DNA from: Megaustenia siamemsis
Lineage: Eukaryota > Mollusca > Gastropoda > Stylommatophora > Ariophantidae
Length of the DNA stretch: 64,000 nt
NCBI GenBank assembly: GCA_032433765.1
Contig: JAVIAB010000047.1
Coordinates: forward strand, 13,658,107 to 13,722,106
Reading direction: 5' to 3'
The first letter of the stretch is position 1; the number at the start of each line of letters is the position of its first letter. The translations under genes and the position numbers were made by a program. Shown piece by piece: positions 12,361-22,929 of this stretch. The notes under the pieces are model-generated. The model saw nothing but the letters and a program-made list of their open reading frames with translations, was not told the DNA's origin and made no database searches.

Positions 12361-12740
12361 TGAAATCTGCAGAGAAGCATAAAACAAGTAGTAAAATAGA
12401 ATGTTATTTCAATAGAAATGTATTATTAATAGCAACAACGATACTAGTAGCACAGATAGTAATAAGAAATGTATACTATTAATCATACATGCAATAATAA
12501 AAATAATAAAGTATTGTCTAATATACGCCTACAGTTATGTCCATCACAGCCATCTATAATAGTAAAGCCAGCAAGCAGAGAGGCAATTAATTAAAATACC
12601 ACAAAATAGTGACGTATTGAGTTACGCGAGCTATTGACAGCGGACGTCATTATCTACACACAAAACACCCCTCCTAGCAAAACTGTGAACGTCACACAAT
12701 TGGGGTTATTTCTTCCTGCCCGCTAGCCTTACTGCAATAG
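12361..12740. other. AT-rich non-coding stretch
   Basis: Poly-A/AAT-rich sequence with no ORF or repeat unit that I can define. Confidence 0.6.
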
Positions 12741-12744
12741 GTCT

Positions 12745-13305
12745 CCGTTGTCTATCTTGTGAGGCGAGATGCAAGAATGGCTCAGGCAAAAGCAGCTTTC
12801 CAAACAATAAGGAAGATACTATGCAATCTATTTTTGACAATAGAAACAAGAAAAAGAGTTCTTAAATGTTATGTAGAGCCACTCTTAACATATGGATGTG
12901 AATCATGGACAATAGGACAACAGACAAAAAAATCATTGGAGTCTGTAGAAATGTGGTTTTACAGAAGAATGTTGAGAATACCATGGACAGCTAAGAAGAG
13001 TAATGAAAATGTTCTGAAAGAGGCCAAAGCAGAAAGAGAGCTAATTTCCAATTTAGGAAGAAACAATCATCATGTTTTGGCCATGTAATGAGAAGGTAAC
13101 GGCTGAAATACATTGTAACAACTGGAAAAATTAAGGGACGAAATGATAGAGAGAAGCAAAGAGAAAAAATACCTGACAGCTTAAGAGAATGGCTTGGAAG
13201 AAGGTCAACAACAGAATGATAAATAACTGTCGACATCGAAAGTTGTGGAGAGACATAGTCACCTACGCCAGCAGGTCCGGTACTTGATGATGATGATGAT
13301 CTTTG
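12745..13305 (+). pseudogene. LINE family C 3' fragment
   Basis: Encodes ARMAQAKAAFQTIRKILC, KCYVEPLLTYGCESWTIG, VEMWFYRRMLRIPWTAKKS and, after a frameshift, the basic tail; ends in CACCTACGCCAGCAGG then (GATGAT)n at 13287-13302. Same family as 58395-59095, 43145-43550 and 51435-52325. Confidence 0.83.
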
Positions 13306-13439
13306 TCCATGAAGAACACATTGTCGTCTTCATGTGTTATAGATTACAGCTTGAAACATCGCTTAGTTTTGTTTTAAATCTATTCTTTCCACGGAACTGG
13401 AATGACGAAGTGGTTATGGCATAGATGTTCGTTTCGCTG

Positions 13440-15432
13440 AAAGTATTATTAGCAAACTACAACCGTACACTAGCATTAAGGGAAAGGACGCTAAACTACA
13501 TCCATACACTAGCATTAAGGGAAAGGACGCTAAACTACATCCATACACTAGCATTAAGGGAAAGGACGCTAAACTACATCCATACACTAGCATTAAGGGA
13601 AGGACGCTAAACTACATCCAACCACTAGCATTAAGGGAAAGGACGCTACACTACATCCATACACTAGCATTTGGGGGCCTCGGTAGCCTAGTTGGGAAAA
13701 CCACCCGACTAGACTACCGACGTTCGGACAACCCGTGTTCAATTCCCGCTGGGAGCAGTGTGAATTGTACTCGTGGTTGGAATAAAAAAAAAAAATACCC
13801 CCACGGTCGACCCAGCCGTTGGCAGAAATGGGTACCAGGGTATATTATCCTGGGAAGGTGAGGAATGTCGCTTCGCATCTGAGTTTCGATGCTTGAGGCT
13901 ACACTATACAGAAATATCCGAACATTTCTGGATAGGCGGCCGAGCACATATGGGTATATACTCGCGTGCTAAGACGCCGGTTCAAGTCTCGTACTTTACT
14001 TTACTAGCATTAAGGGAAAGGTCGCTAAACTACATCCATACACTAGCATTAAGGGAAAGGTCGCTACACTACATCCGTACACTAGCATTAAGGGAATAAA
14101 CTACATCCGTACACTGGCATTAAGAGAATAAACTACATCCGTACACTGGCATTAAGAGAATAAACTACATTCACACACTAGCATAAAGAGAATAAACTAC
14201 ATCCGTACACTAGCATTAAGGGAATAAACTACATTCATACACTAGCATTAAGGGAATAAACTGCAGCCATACACTAGAATTAAGGAAAATGACACTAGAC
14301 TACATGTATCCACTAGCATTAGGGAATAAACTATATCCATACACTAGAATTAAGGGTAAGGACACTAGACTACATCCATACACTAGCATTAAGGGAATAA
14401 ACTATATCCATACACTAGAATTGAGGGTAAGGACACTAGACTACATCCATACACTAGCATTAAGGGAATAAACTACATCCATACACTAGCATTAAGGGAA
14501 TAAACACTAAACTACATCCATACACTAGCATTAAGGGAATAAACACTAAACTACATCCATACACTAGCATTAAGAAAATAAACACTAAACTACATCCATA
14601 CATTAGCATTAAGAGAATAAACACTAAATTACATCCATAGACTAGCATTAAGAAAATAAATACTAAACTACATCCACACACCAGCATTAAGAAAATAAAC
14701 ACTAAACTACATCCATAGACTAGCATTAAGAAAATAAACACTAAACTACATTCATAGACTAGCATTAAGGGAATAAACACTAAACTACATCCATACACTA
14801 GCATTAAGAAAATAAACACTAAACTACATCCATACACTAGCATTAAGGGAATAAACACTAAACTACATCCATACACTATCATTAAGAAAATAAACACTAA
14901 ACTACATCCATAGACTAGCATTAAGGGAATAAACACTAAACTACATCCAAACACTAGCATTAAGAAAATAAACACAAAACTACATCCATACACTAGCATT
15001 AAGGGAATAAACACTAAAATACATCCATACACTAGCATTAAGAAAATAAACACTAAACTACATCCATGCACTAACATTAAGGGAATAAACACTAAACTAA
15101 ATCCATACACTAGCATTAAGAAAATAAACACTAAACTACATCCATGCACTAACATTAAGGGAATAAACACTAAACTAAATCCATACACTAGCATTAAGAA
15201 AATAAACACTAAACTACATCCATACACTAGCATTAAGGGAATAAACACTAAACTACATCCATACACTAGCATTAAGGAATAAACACTAAACTACATCCAT
15301 ACACATGCATTAATGGAAGAAACACTAAATTACATCTATACACTAGCATTAAGGGAATAAACACTAAACTACATCCATACACTAGCATTAAGGGAATAAA
15401 CACTAAACTACATCCATACACTAGCATAAATG
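13440..15432. repeat. 40-bp minisatellite, about 41 copies, split by a SINE
   Basis: Unit actagcattaagggaataaa followed by cactaaactacatccatac. Sub-variants use ggaaaggacg, ggaataaac and gaaaataaac, and blocks of the last two alternate from about 14560 to 15230, suggesting an 80-bp higher-order unit. Interrupted by SINE family 3 at 13672-14002. Confidence 0.95.
13663..14011 (+). mobile_element. SINE family 3 inserted in the 40-bp array
   Basis: Starts gggggcctcggtagcctag (13673), with cccgtgttcaattcccgc as box-B-like segment, body gggtaccagggtatattatc and cctcgaggcta-type pieces, tail tactttactttact. Array sequence actagcatt is repeated on both sides (13663-13671 and 14003-14011), consistent with a target duplication. 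Full-length sister copy at 44425-44755. Confidence 0.85.
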
Positions 15433-15680
15433 GATAATATTTAACACACTTTATTCGTACACAAGCAATAAAATCACGTACACTGAAGCATTCAACCATA
15501 TATTTTTACATATTCACTACATTCATAACTATATGTCAAGAATAGCAAAATTTTTTACAGATAACTACAAGATATTAAGCTATAACACGCATATGCCTGT
15601 AATAATAATTAATGAAACGCATATAAAAGTAAAGAGCCCGTGACACCAAGTGACGTATAGGGAATATGATGGTAGTGACC

Positions 15681-15966
15681 ATACTTTTTATAGGAGCAGC
15701 GATAGCTCAGTGGTTAGTGAACAGGACTACAAAGGACAGAGGTAGGGTTCGACCCCAACCGACGGCTTCCAGGTTCACCAGCCTTAAATGGGTACCATAT
15801 TTTTTTCTGGGAAAGTTAAGCGGCACGGGCGTAATGCCGATCACATTACCCCAAAAATCATGTGCTGAAGGTTCTTAAATGTATGGTCACTAACACTATA
15901 TTCCCTATACGCCGCTTGGCGTGACGGGGGCTCTTTACTTACTTTTTACAACAATACTTTTTATAG
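15681..15966 (+). mobile_element. SINE family 1, copy inserted in another SINE
   Basis: Full-length copy with head gatagctcagtggttag at 15703 and tail ctctttacttactttttac. Exact 13-bp duplication atactttttatag at 15681-15693 and 15954-15966. Because the host is the same family in the opposite direction, the locus forms a long imperfect inverted repeat. Confidence 0.9.
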
Positions 15967-16063
15967 ACCTTCGGCACATGATTTTTGGGGTAATGTGGTC
16001 GGTATTACGTCCGTGCCTCTTTACTTTCCCAGAAAAAAAATCCGGTACCCTCTTAAGGCTGGG

Positions 16064-16872
16064 TGAACTCGGAAAGTGTGTGCTACACATGAGGCATATT
16101 CAGAACACGAATGACGAATATGGCAGACCACCGTGAAAGAGATTGGAGCCTCAGCACGCAACATTCCAAAGAAAGCCATGGAGAGAAATTCTAACTATTG
16201 TTTTATTAACGTACAAATTAAATATCAAAGTTGAAGGATTACATCTGGGACAGTTCAGAGCTACCACTACCTGGGACACACTATAACCAGTGATGGAAAA
16301 TATACAACTGAAATAAACAAAAGAATAGGTATGGCAAAAAGTAATTTTAATGCCATGAAAAATATATTAACATCAAAACAAATAACACCAGGGCTAAAAA
16401 TAAGAATAGCAAAATGTTATATATTCTCAACATTCCTGTGTGGTGCAGAAACATGGACATTATACAAGAAAACAGAACAGAAAATTGAAGCCTTTGAAAT
16501 GTGGATAAAATAGGTAGAATTGGATGGAAATAAAAGAAAACAAACTATTAAGTTTTAAAACAACTAAAAATGTAAAGAGAACTACTAAACACAATTAGAA
16601 CAAGACAAATGAATTTTTTTTTTTTTTTTTTGGGGGGGGCATGTTAAAAGACGCAACAGCTTAATAAAAGTAATATTAGAAGGGGAAAAAAACAAGGCAA
16701 AAGAGGCAGAGGCAGACCAAGACTAACATGGACGAGTAACATCAAAAGATGGACAAGTCAACCTAAGGCAATCTGTACCATCAATTCAAGAGACAGAGTG
16801 GAATGGCGCTCCATGGTAGCCAACCTTCGAGACTGCACTCAATGATGATGATGATGGTGATGAACTCGGAAA
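16064..16872 (+). pseudogene. LINE family D copy inserted in SINE
   Basis: Encodes GHTITSDGKYTTEIN, KSNFNAMKNILTSKQITPG, KCYIFSTFLCGAETWTLYKK and, after frameshifts, GKRGRGRPRLTWTSNIKRW; ends (GATGAT)n. Exact 12-bp duplication tgaactcggaaa at 16064-16075 and 16861-16872. A T11/G8 run near 16617-16638 disrupts it. Confidence 0.9.
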
Positions 16873-16949
16873 CCGTCGATAAGGATCGAACCCAATCTCT
16901 TCTCCTTTGTAGTCCAGTTCACTATCCACTGAGCTATCGCTGCTCCCAT

Positions 16950-17390
16950 TAAACGAGCACACAAAGAGAATAATCTTGCACGTACATCACAGTAACGTCA
17001 CATACAGAACTGGACAGTACTCGGCCACACGTACATACCTTGCCAATAAAATAATATGTTACACACAAACAATCATACACGAATTAAATTACAACGAAAC
17101 TATGTCAATCAAGTCTAATATCACATTGCGTTCAATCAAGCAGACTAGGAATGAATGATAACCACACGAGTGACGGGAGTCAGGAAATCCTCGAGGTCTG
17201 GTCGAGGGCTATTGGTCAGTTCTCTTCCGGAAGTACGCCAAGTTGATAGATCAATAACACTCTTTGTTTCAGCCTTAGACAGGTTGTCATGGTGACGGTG
17301 AATGACTTCTTCATCTGTTGATAGTAACAAGGTGTGCGTTAATTAATCAAGTAAAGATATAGTAAACTGTGGGAAAGTACTGGTTATATA
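16950..17390. other. Unique non-coding stretch
   Basis: No ORF or repeat recognised; moderately AT-rich. Confidence 0.55.
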
Positions 17391-17392
17391 CA

Positions 17393-17510
17393 AGAGGACA
17401 TGGAGGTACAACAACGGCAATGGAGTTGGATAGGGCACACACTCTGGAAGCTAACTGATATTTCTACACGACAAGCCTTTTCTTGAAATCTAAAAAGAGG
17501 GGGAAAGAGG
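17393..17510 (+). pseudogene. LINE family A small fragment
   Basis: Translates to QRQWSWIGHTLWKLTD, matching the QRRWRWIGHTLRKPTE block of family A at about 23180 (minus), then a degenerate basic tail. Merges into the 18-bp array. Confidence 0.7.
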
Positions 17511-17529
17511 AAGGCCAAATTATACTTAA

Positions 17530-18480
17530 GAGGGTGTAGTAGTGATGAAGAAGGTGGAGCAAAGATGAAGAAGGTAGAGGAGATATGAAGAAGGTGGAGC
17601 AGAGATAAAGAAGGTGGAGCAGAGATGAAGAAGGTGGAGGAAATATGAAGAAGGTGGAGCAGAGATGAAGTAGGTGAGGAGAGATGAAGAAGGTGGATCA
17701 AAGTTGAAGAAGGTGGAGCAAAGATGAAGAAGGTGGAGCAAAGATGAAGAAGGTGGAGGAGATATGAAGAAGGTGGATCAAAGATAAAGAAGGTGGAGCA
17801 GAGATGAAGAAAGTGGAGCAAAGATGAAGAAAGGGGAGCAAAGATGAAGAAGGTGGAGCAGAGATTAAAAAAAAGGTGGAGCAGAGATGAAGAAGGTGGA
17901 GCAGAGATGAAGAAGGTGGAGCAGAGATGATGAAGGTGGGGCAAAGATGAAGAAGGTGGAGCAGAGATAAAGAAGGTGGAGCAGAGATAAAGAAGGTGGA
18001 GCAAAGATGAAGAAAGGGGAGCAAAGATGAAGAAGGTGGAGCAGAGATGATGAAGGTGGGGCAAAGATGAAGAAGGTGGAGCAGAGATGAAGAAGGTGGA
18101 GCAGAGATAAAGAAGGTGGAGGAGAGATAAACAAAATGGAACAGCGATAAAGAAAGGGGAGCAGAGATGATGAAGGTGGGGCAAAGATGAAGAAGATGGA
18201 GGAGAGATAAAGAAGGTGGAGAAGAGATGAAGAAGGTGGAGGAGAGATGAAGAAGGTGGAGCAGATATAAAAAAGTGGAGCAGAGATAAAGAAGACGGAG
18301 GAGAGATAAAGAAGGTGGAGCAGGGATGAAGAAAGTGGAGCAGAGATGAAAAAAGTGGAGCAGAGATAAAGAAGACGGAGGAGAGATAAAGAAGGTGGAG
18401 CAGGGATGAAGAAAGTGGAGCAGAGATGAAAAAAAGTGGAGCAGAGATAAAGAAGGTGGAGTAGGGATGAAGAAGATGAA
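17530..18480. repeat. 18-bp minisatellite, about 52 copies
   Basis: Unit agatgaagaaggtggagc with A/G changes, purine-rich on +. Because 18 is a multiple of three, long spurious frames appear on the minus strand (SSLLHLLH). Confidence 0.95.
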
Positions 18481-18734
18481 GCAGATATTTTCTTTTTTTC
18501 TTCTTCTTTATCATCATCCTCTACTTTTATCTTCTTCCATTCACTTCTCCTTGTTCCTCTTCTTCTTAGTTTGTCTGATGGCTACACAACTTCAACTTCC
18601 GTCCTTAGAAAGTTATGTAGCATAAGCAGCATTGTCTAGTCGCTTGCAGCAAGATGTGAGAGTTTGGGCCTTTCTGTCCAGCTCATCTATCGGCATCAAG
18701 ACATTTTTAACGTACGGGGATTATCTTTCCTTAA

Positions 18735-19680
18735 TTAGAGGTTAATTGTATGTATATCCACGACTAGATAATCATCTCTAGGAGGTTAATGTTATGTATA
18801 TCCACGACTAGATAATCATATCCATGAGATTAATGTTATGTATATCCACAACTAGATAATCTTATTGAGGAGGTTAATGTTATGTATATCCACGACTAGA
18901 TAATCATATCTGGGAGGTTAATGTTATGTATATCCACGACTAGATAACCATATCCAGGAGGTTAATGTTATGTATATCCACGACTAGATAATCATATCCA
19001 GGAGGTTAATGTTATGTATATCCACGACTAGATAATCTTATTGAGTAGGTTAATGTTATGTATATCCACGACTAGATAATCATATCCAGGAGGTTAATGT
19101 TATGTATATCCACGACTAGATAATCATATCCAGGAGGTTAATGTTATATATATCCACGACTAGATAATCATATTGAGGAGGTTAACGTTATATATATCCA
19201 CGGCTAGATAATCATATTGAGGAGGTTAAAGTTATGTATATCCACGACAAGATAATCTTATTGAGGAGGTTAATGTTATGTATATCCATGACATGATAAT
19301 CATATTGAGTAGGTTAATGTTATGTATATCCACGACAAGATAATCATATCCAGGAGGTTAATGTTATGCATATCCACGACAAGATAATCTTATTGAGGAG
19401 GTTAATGTTATGTATATCCACGACTAGATAATCATATCCAGGAGGTTAATGTTATGTATATCCACGACAAGATAATCTTATTGAGGAGGTTAATGTTATG
19501 TATATCCACGACTAGATAATCATATCCAGGAGGTTAATGTTATGTATATCCACGACAAGATAATCTTATTGAGGAGGTTAATGTTATGTATATCCACGAC
19601 TATATAATCATATCCAGGAGGTTAATGTTATGTATATCCACGACAAGATAATCATATTGAGGAGGTTAATAGTATGTCTA
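18735..19680. repeat. 44-bp minisatellite (left array), about 21 copies
   Basis: Unit ggaggttaatgttatgtata followed by tccacgactagataatcata and tcca; alternative units carry cttattga in place of catatcca. Related to the array at 21060-21470 on the other side of the LINE D insertion. Confidence 0.95.
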
Positions 19681-19689
19681 ATCCTCATT

Positions 19690-21060
19690 AAGTGCCGTCT
19701 CCCCATCGAAGGTAGCCAACTTTGGAGCATCATTCCGCTCTGTCTCTTGCTTTGATTATGCAGGTTATTATAGACTGCCTGCTCATCTTTTGATGTTATT
19801 CGTCCATCATAGTCTTGGTCTGCATCTGCCTCTTTTACCTTGTATTTCCCCTTCAAAGATTACTTTTAGTAGGTTGTTGTGTCTTTTAACATGCCCCAAA
19901 AATCTTATTTCTCTTGTTTGAATTGTGTTTAATAGTTCTCTTTTAATTTTTAGTTGTTTTACGATTTCATTATTTCTTTTATATTCATCCAATTCTTTCT
20001 ATTCTTATATAAATCCACATTTCAATGGATTCAATTTTCTGTTCTGTTTTCTTGTCTAATGTCTATGTTTCTGCACCATTCAAGAATTAACATTTCTGTT
20101 TCACTTTTACCAAAGACGATATAACATTTTATTATTCTTAGTTTTAGCCCTTTTGTTATTTGTTTTGATGCTAGTACATTTTTCATATAATTAAAATAAC
20201 TTTTTATCATTCCTGTTCCTTTTGTTTATTTCAGTTGTATATTTTCCATCACTGGTTATAGTATGTCCAAGGTAGTTGTTCTGAACTGTCTCCAGGTCTA
20301 TTCCTTCCACTTTGATATACACTTGTGGGTTTAAAGATCTTTGCTTATAATCAGTTTTAGTATTTTTTATTTTCATCCATTTTCTAATCTATATGTTTTG
20401 CTTATCATGTTTGTTTTATTAAGTAATTGTTGTAGTTCATTAGGATTTTCTGCTGGTAATACAGTATCATAGGAACCGCGATAGCTAAGTGGTTAGTGAA
20501 CTGGACTACAAAGGACAAGAGGTAGGGTTAGATCCCATCCGACGGCTTCCGGGTTCACCCAGCTTTAAATGGGTACCGGATTTTTCTGGGAAATTAAAGC
20601 GCCACGGGCGTAATACCGACCACATTACCCCATAAATCATGTGCCGAAGGTCTATAAAAAGTATGGTCACTAACACCATATTCCCTATACGTCACTTGGC
20701 GTGTCGGGGTACTTTACATTTACTTTTATACAGTATCGTCAACATATCTTAGGTTATTGATTATCTTTCCATTAATATTTAGGTCTGGCATCTCTGGGAT
20801 GTTTTTAAAGATTTGCTCAGTGTATAGATTGAACAAGCTTGGTGATAGGATGCATCCTTGTTTAATTTCTCTTTTTATATCAATAAGTGTAGATTTCACT
20901 TTTGTTATATTTTATTATTGCTGTTTGCTCCCAGTATAAATTACAAAGTCGTATGTCCGTGTCATCTAGATGTATATTTTTAGGCAGTCTATAAATTGTT
21001 TATGGTGTATGGTGTATTCTATCAAAAGCTTTGGCGTGGTCTATGAAGAAGGTATAGATG
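19690..21060 (-). pseudogene. LINE family D copy, split by SINE family 1
   Basis: Minus-strand pieces 21060-20738 and 20458-19690 encode family D segments: GHTITSDGKYTTEINKRNR, KQLKIKRELLNTIQTRE, and the GKRGRCRPRL basic tail. The 3' end, at 19690, is the usual tail region (caatc-free here). Interrupted by a SINE at 20469-20727 and by stops and frameshifts. Confidence 0.83.
20459..20737 (+). mobile_element. SINE family 1 inserted in LINE D
   Basis: Body 20469-20727, head gatagctaagtggttag, tail tactttacatttactttt. Exact 10-bp duplication atacagtatc at 20459-20468 and 20728-20737. Confidence 0.92.
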
Positions 21061-21475
21061 TCTAACCATGAATAGTTAATCGTAATCAAGAGGTTAACAT
21101 TAAGTGTAACCACGGCTAGATAATCTTTTTCAAGCGGTTAATATTCTGTCTAACCACAACTGGTTATTCTTATTCAAGAGGTTAATATTCCGTGTACCTA
21201 CAACTGGTTATTCTTAATCAAGAGGTTAATATTCTGTCTAACCACAACTGGTTATTCTTATTCAAGAGGTTAATATTCTGTTTTAGCACAACTGGTTATT
21301 CTTATTCAAGAGGTTAATATTCTGTTTTAGCACAACTGGTTATTCTTATTCAAGAGGTTAATATTCTGTTTTAACACAACTGGTTATTCTTATTCAAGAG
21401 GTTAATATTCTGTTTTAGCACAACTGGTTATTCTTATTCAAAAGGTTAATATTTCTGTTTAGCCACGACTTAATA
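21060..21475. repeat. 44-bp minisatellite (right array), about 9 copies
   Basis: Unit aagaggttaatattctgttt followed by tagcacaactggttattctt and attc. It aligns with the 18735-19680 unit through aggttaat, the accacgact/cacaact segment and ttcttatt-type ends. Confidence 0.9.
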
Positions 21476-21626
21476 ATCTATTGTATGCGGTAAGCATTGC
21501 AATAATCCTTCCTACTAAACTAATAAGGGGGATACATTATATATGAATTAACGTAATTGAAGTAGTGATTTATAATTATATATGTGAGCTAATATCTCAA
21601 TTGTATTTATAAAATATCAAATCTAC

Positions 21627-22828
21627 TTAGCACAAACATCCACACAACAGACCTGGCAGGAATCTGTTAGAAAGCTGGCCACATTTATCGTCCATTGTAC
21701 TATGGCCAGGAAAGATTAAGGCCTCTGGATTTTCATTTTGGGCGTTCTCTGCAAAAATTCTGGACCCCCAATGTCCAATCGGCTGAGGAGGGGCCCATCT
21801 TCGACGATTCCTTTGTGATTTTCGGCCTCCATCTATTGAGGAGATCTGGTGCTTCAACCTGCCAGATTGTATTTTGTCTATATTTTTACTCCAAATATCT
21901 CGACTGAAAGGATCTCTGAGCAAGCACATGACATCACGTGGCAACTTTTTCACAAGTCGTGTCGGCTCGCCTTGTGGGTTAGTGGGGGAGTTTTCCAATC
22001 GAGTTGTGTAAACTTGGTTTATTTTATCTGCATGAGGTTCATTTTCCTCCGAATTTCGACAATCTTGATTTAAGTGCGCCCCTGCAAGGGTCAAAGACGT
22101 TAATTGCGTTTCCGATGGTAAGACAGTGGTATGTGTTGATGCTAAGACAGTGGTATGTGTTGGTGGTATGGGTATTTGTTCTTTTAAAATACTTTGTGCA
22201 TGATTTTTGCGAGAACGTGACAAGTACCTGGAGATCGGTGTCAAACGTAAGGAAGCTGAATGTTGTCGAGAAAATGGTTTGCCCTCGACAAGTAAATCGT
22301 TGTAGAGAGGGCTACCACGTAATGTGTCTTGTAACAGTTCTTCAGAAACATTAGTCTCCGGGTTGATAAAAGCCTGACAGAATGTTTGTGACTTACAGGA
22401 TATGTTATTAGGCCGATCCATTAGGCCTTTCACGTTGGCTGACACAGGGAGGAGCCTAGGATGTCGACCGAACAGGGAGCAGTCGGATTTGGTAAGAGTT
22501 GTAAGAGCTGCTTTATCTCGAGCTAAATCCTGCCTTAGTCGTTTCAGACGAAGGATGTTCGATTTGTACGAACTGGATGCTTGTGAGATGTTTCCAGACT
22601 GAGTCCGGTAGCTGCCTGTGTTGCTATTACAATCTGAAAGCTGGGAAGATAGTCTAGATGCAGCTTGTTCTTTCTCAGAAACAGCAGATTGAATAGGACA
22701 ATCTTCGTCCATGTTGAACAATTTCCCCGAAGAGGTCAAGGCTGCTACTTCACGTTCGTCCCTGGCATTCCCATCGAATTGTATCACCTCGCCGTCCTCT
22801 ATCTTGTTTAGAGAACCATTTATCTTTT
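21627..22828 (-). CDS. Kinase terminal exon: non-catalytic C-terminal tail
   Basis: Terminal exon of 1202 bp from acceptor ttgtgtgcatttcag (ends 22829) to a TAA at 21627-21629. Phase fits the 210-bp exon (G+AA = Glu; reads HTSEKING). About 400 residues, hydrophilic and Ser/Thr/Asn-rich, with no domain I recognise. It includes an acidic start (KIEDGEVIQFDG), a basic stretch SYKSNILRLKRLRQDLARDK, a twofold THTTVL repeat, a basic block RKSQRNRRRW and a Cys-rich end LLCGCLC. Long disordered tails after the kinase domain are normal in SNF1-related/HUNK-like kinases. Average GC and codon pattern differ visibly from the AT-rich surroundings, supporting coding. No canonical AATAAA is seen just downstream; a 44-bp array starts about 130 bp past the stop. 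Confidence 0.85.
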
Positions 22829-22874
22829 CTGAAATGCACACAAATAAATAAATAATGGAGCACAAATTTCTCAT

Positions 22875-22895
22875 TGAAACAAAAAAAAAAAAAAA
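22875..22895. repeat. Poly-A tract next to LINE A
   Basis: Run of about 19 A, in the intron just upstream (minus sense) of the terminal kinase exon and just before the LINE A 3' end. Confidence 0.7.
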
Positions 22896-22929
22896 AAAAG
22901 CTAGCATGTGTACTTTATTAATCTCTCTC

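Larger units (their letters stand above)
15630..16948 (-). mobile_element. SINE family 1 on minus strand, broken by two later insertions
   Basis: Three pieces, 15630-15693, 15954-16075 and 16861-16948, together make one family-1 SINE in reverse orientation, ending in the tRNA-like head (agttcactatccactgagct = reverse box A). The gaps are filled by a plus-strand SINE and a LINE D copy, each with its own target duplication. It is therefore the oldest of the three. Confidence 0.88.

Noticed and set aside
14460..15499. Minus frames in the 40-bp array (MLVYGCSLVFI repeats)
   Set aside because: By-product of the tandem unit and its 39/40-bp alternation; a SINE sits in the same array and units are not conserved for coding.
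17384..18517. 377-residue minus frame in the 18-bp array
   Set aside because: Low-complexity translation (SSLLHLLH) of an 18-bp repeat, with equivalent frames shifted alongside.
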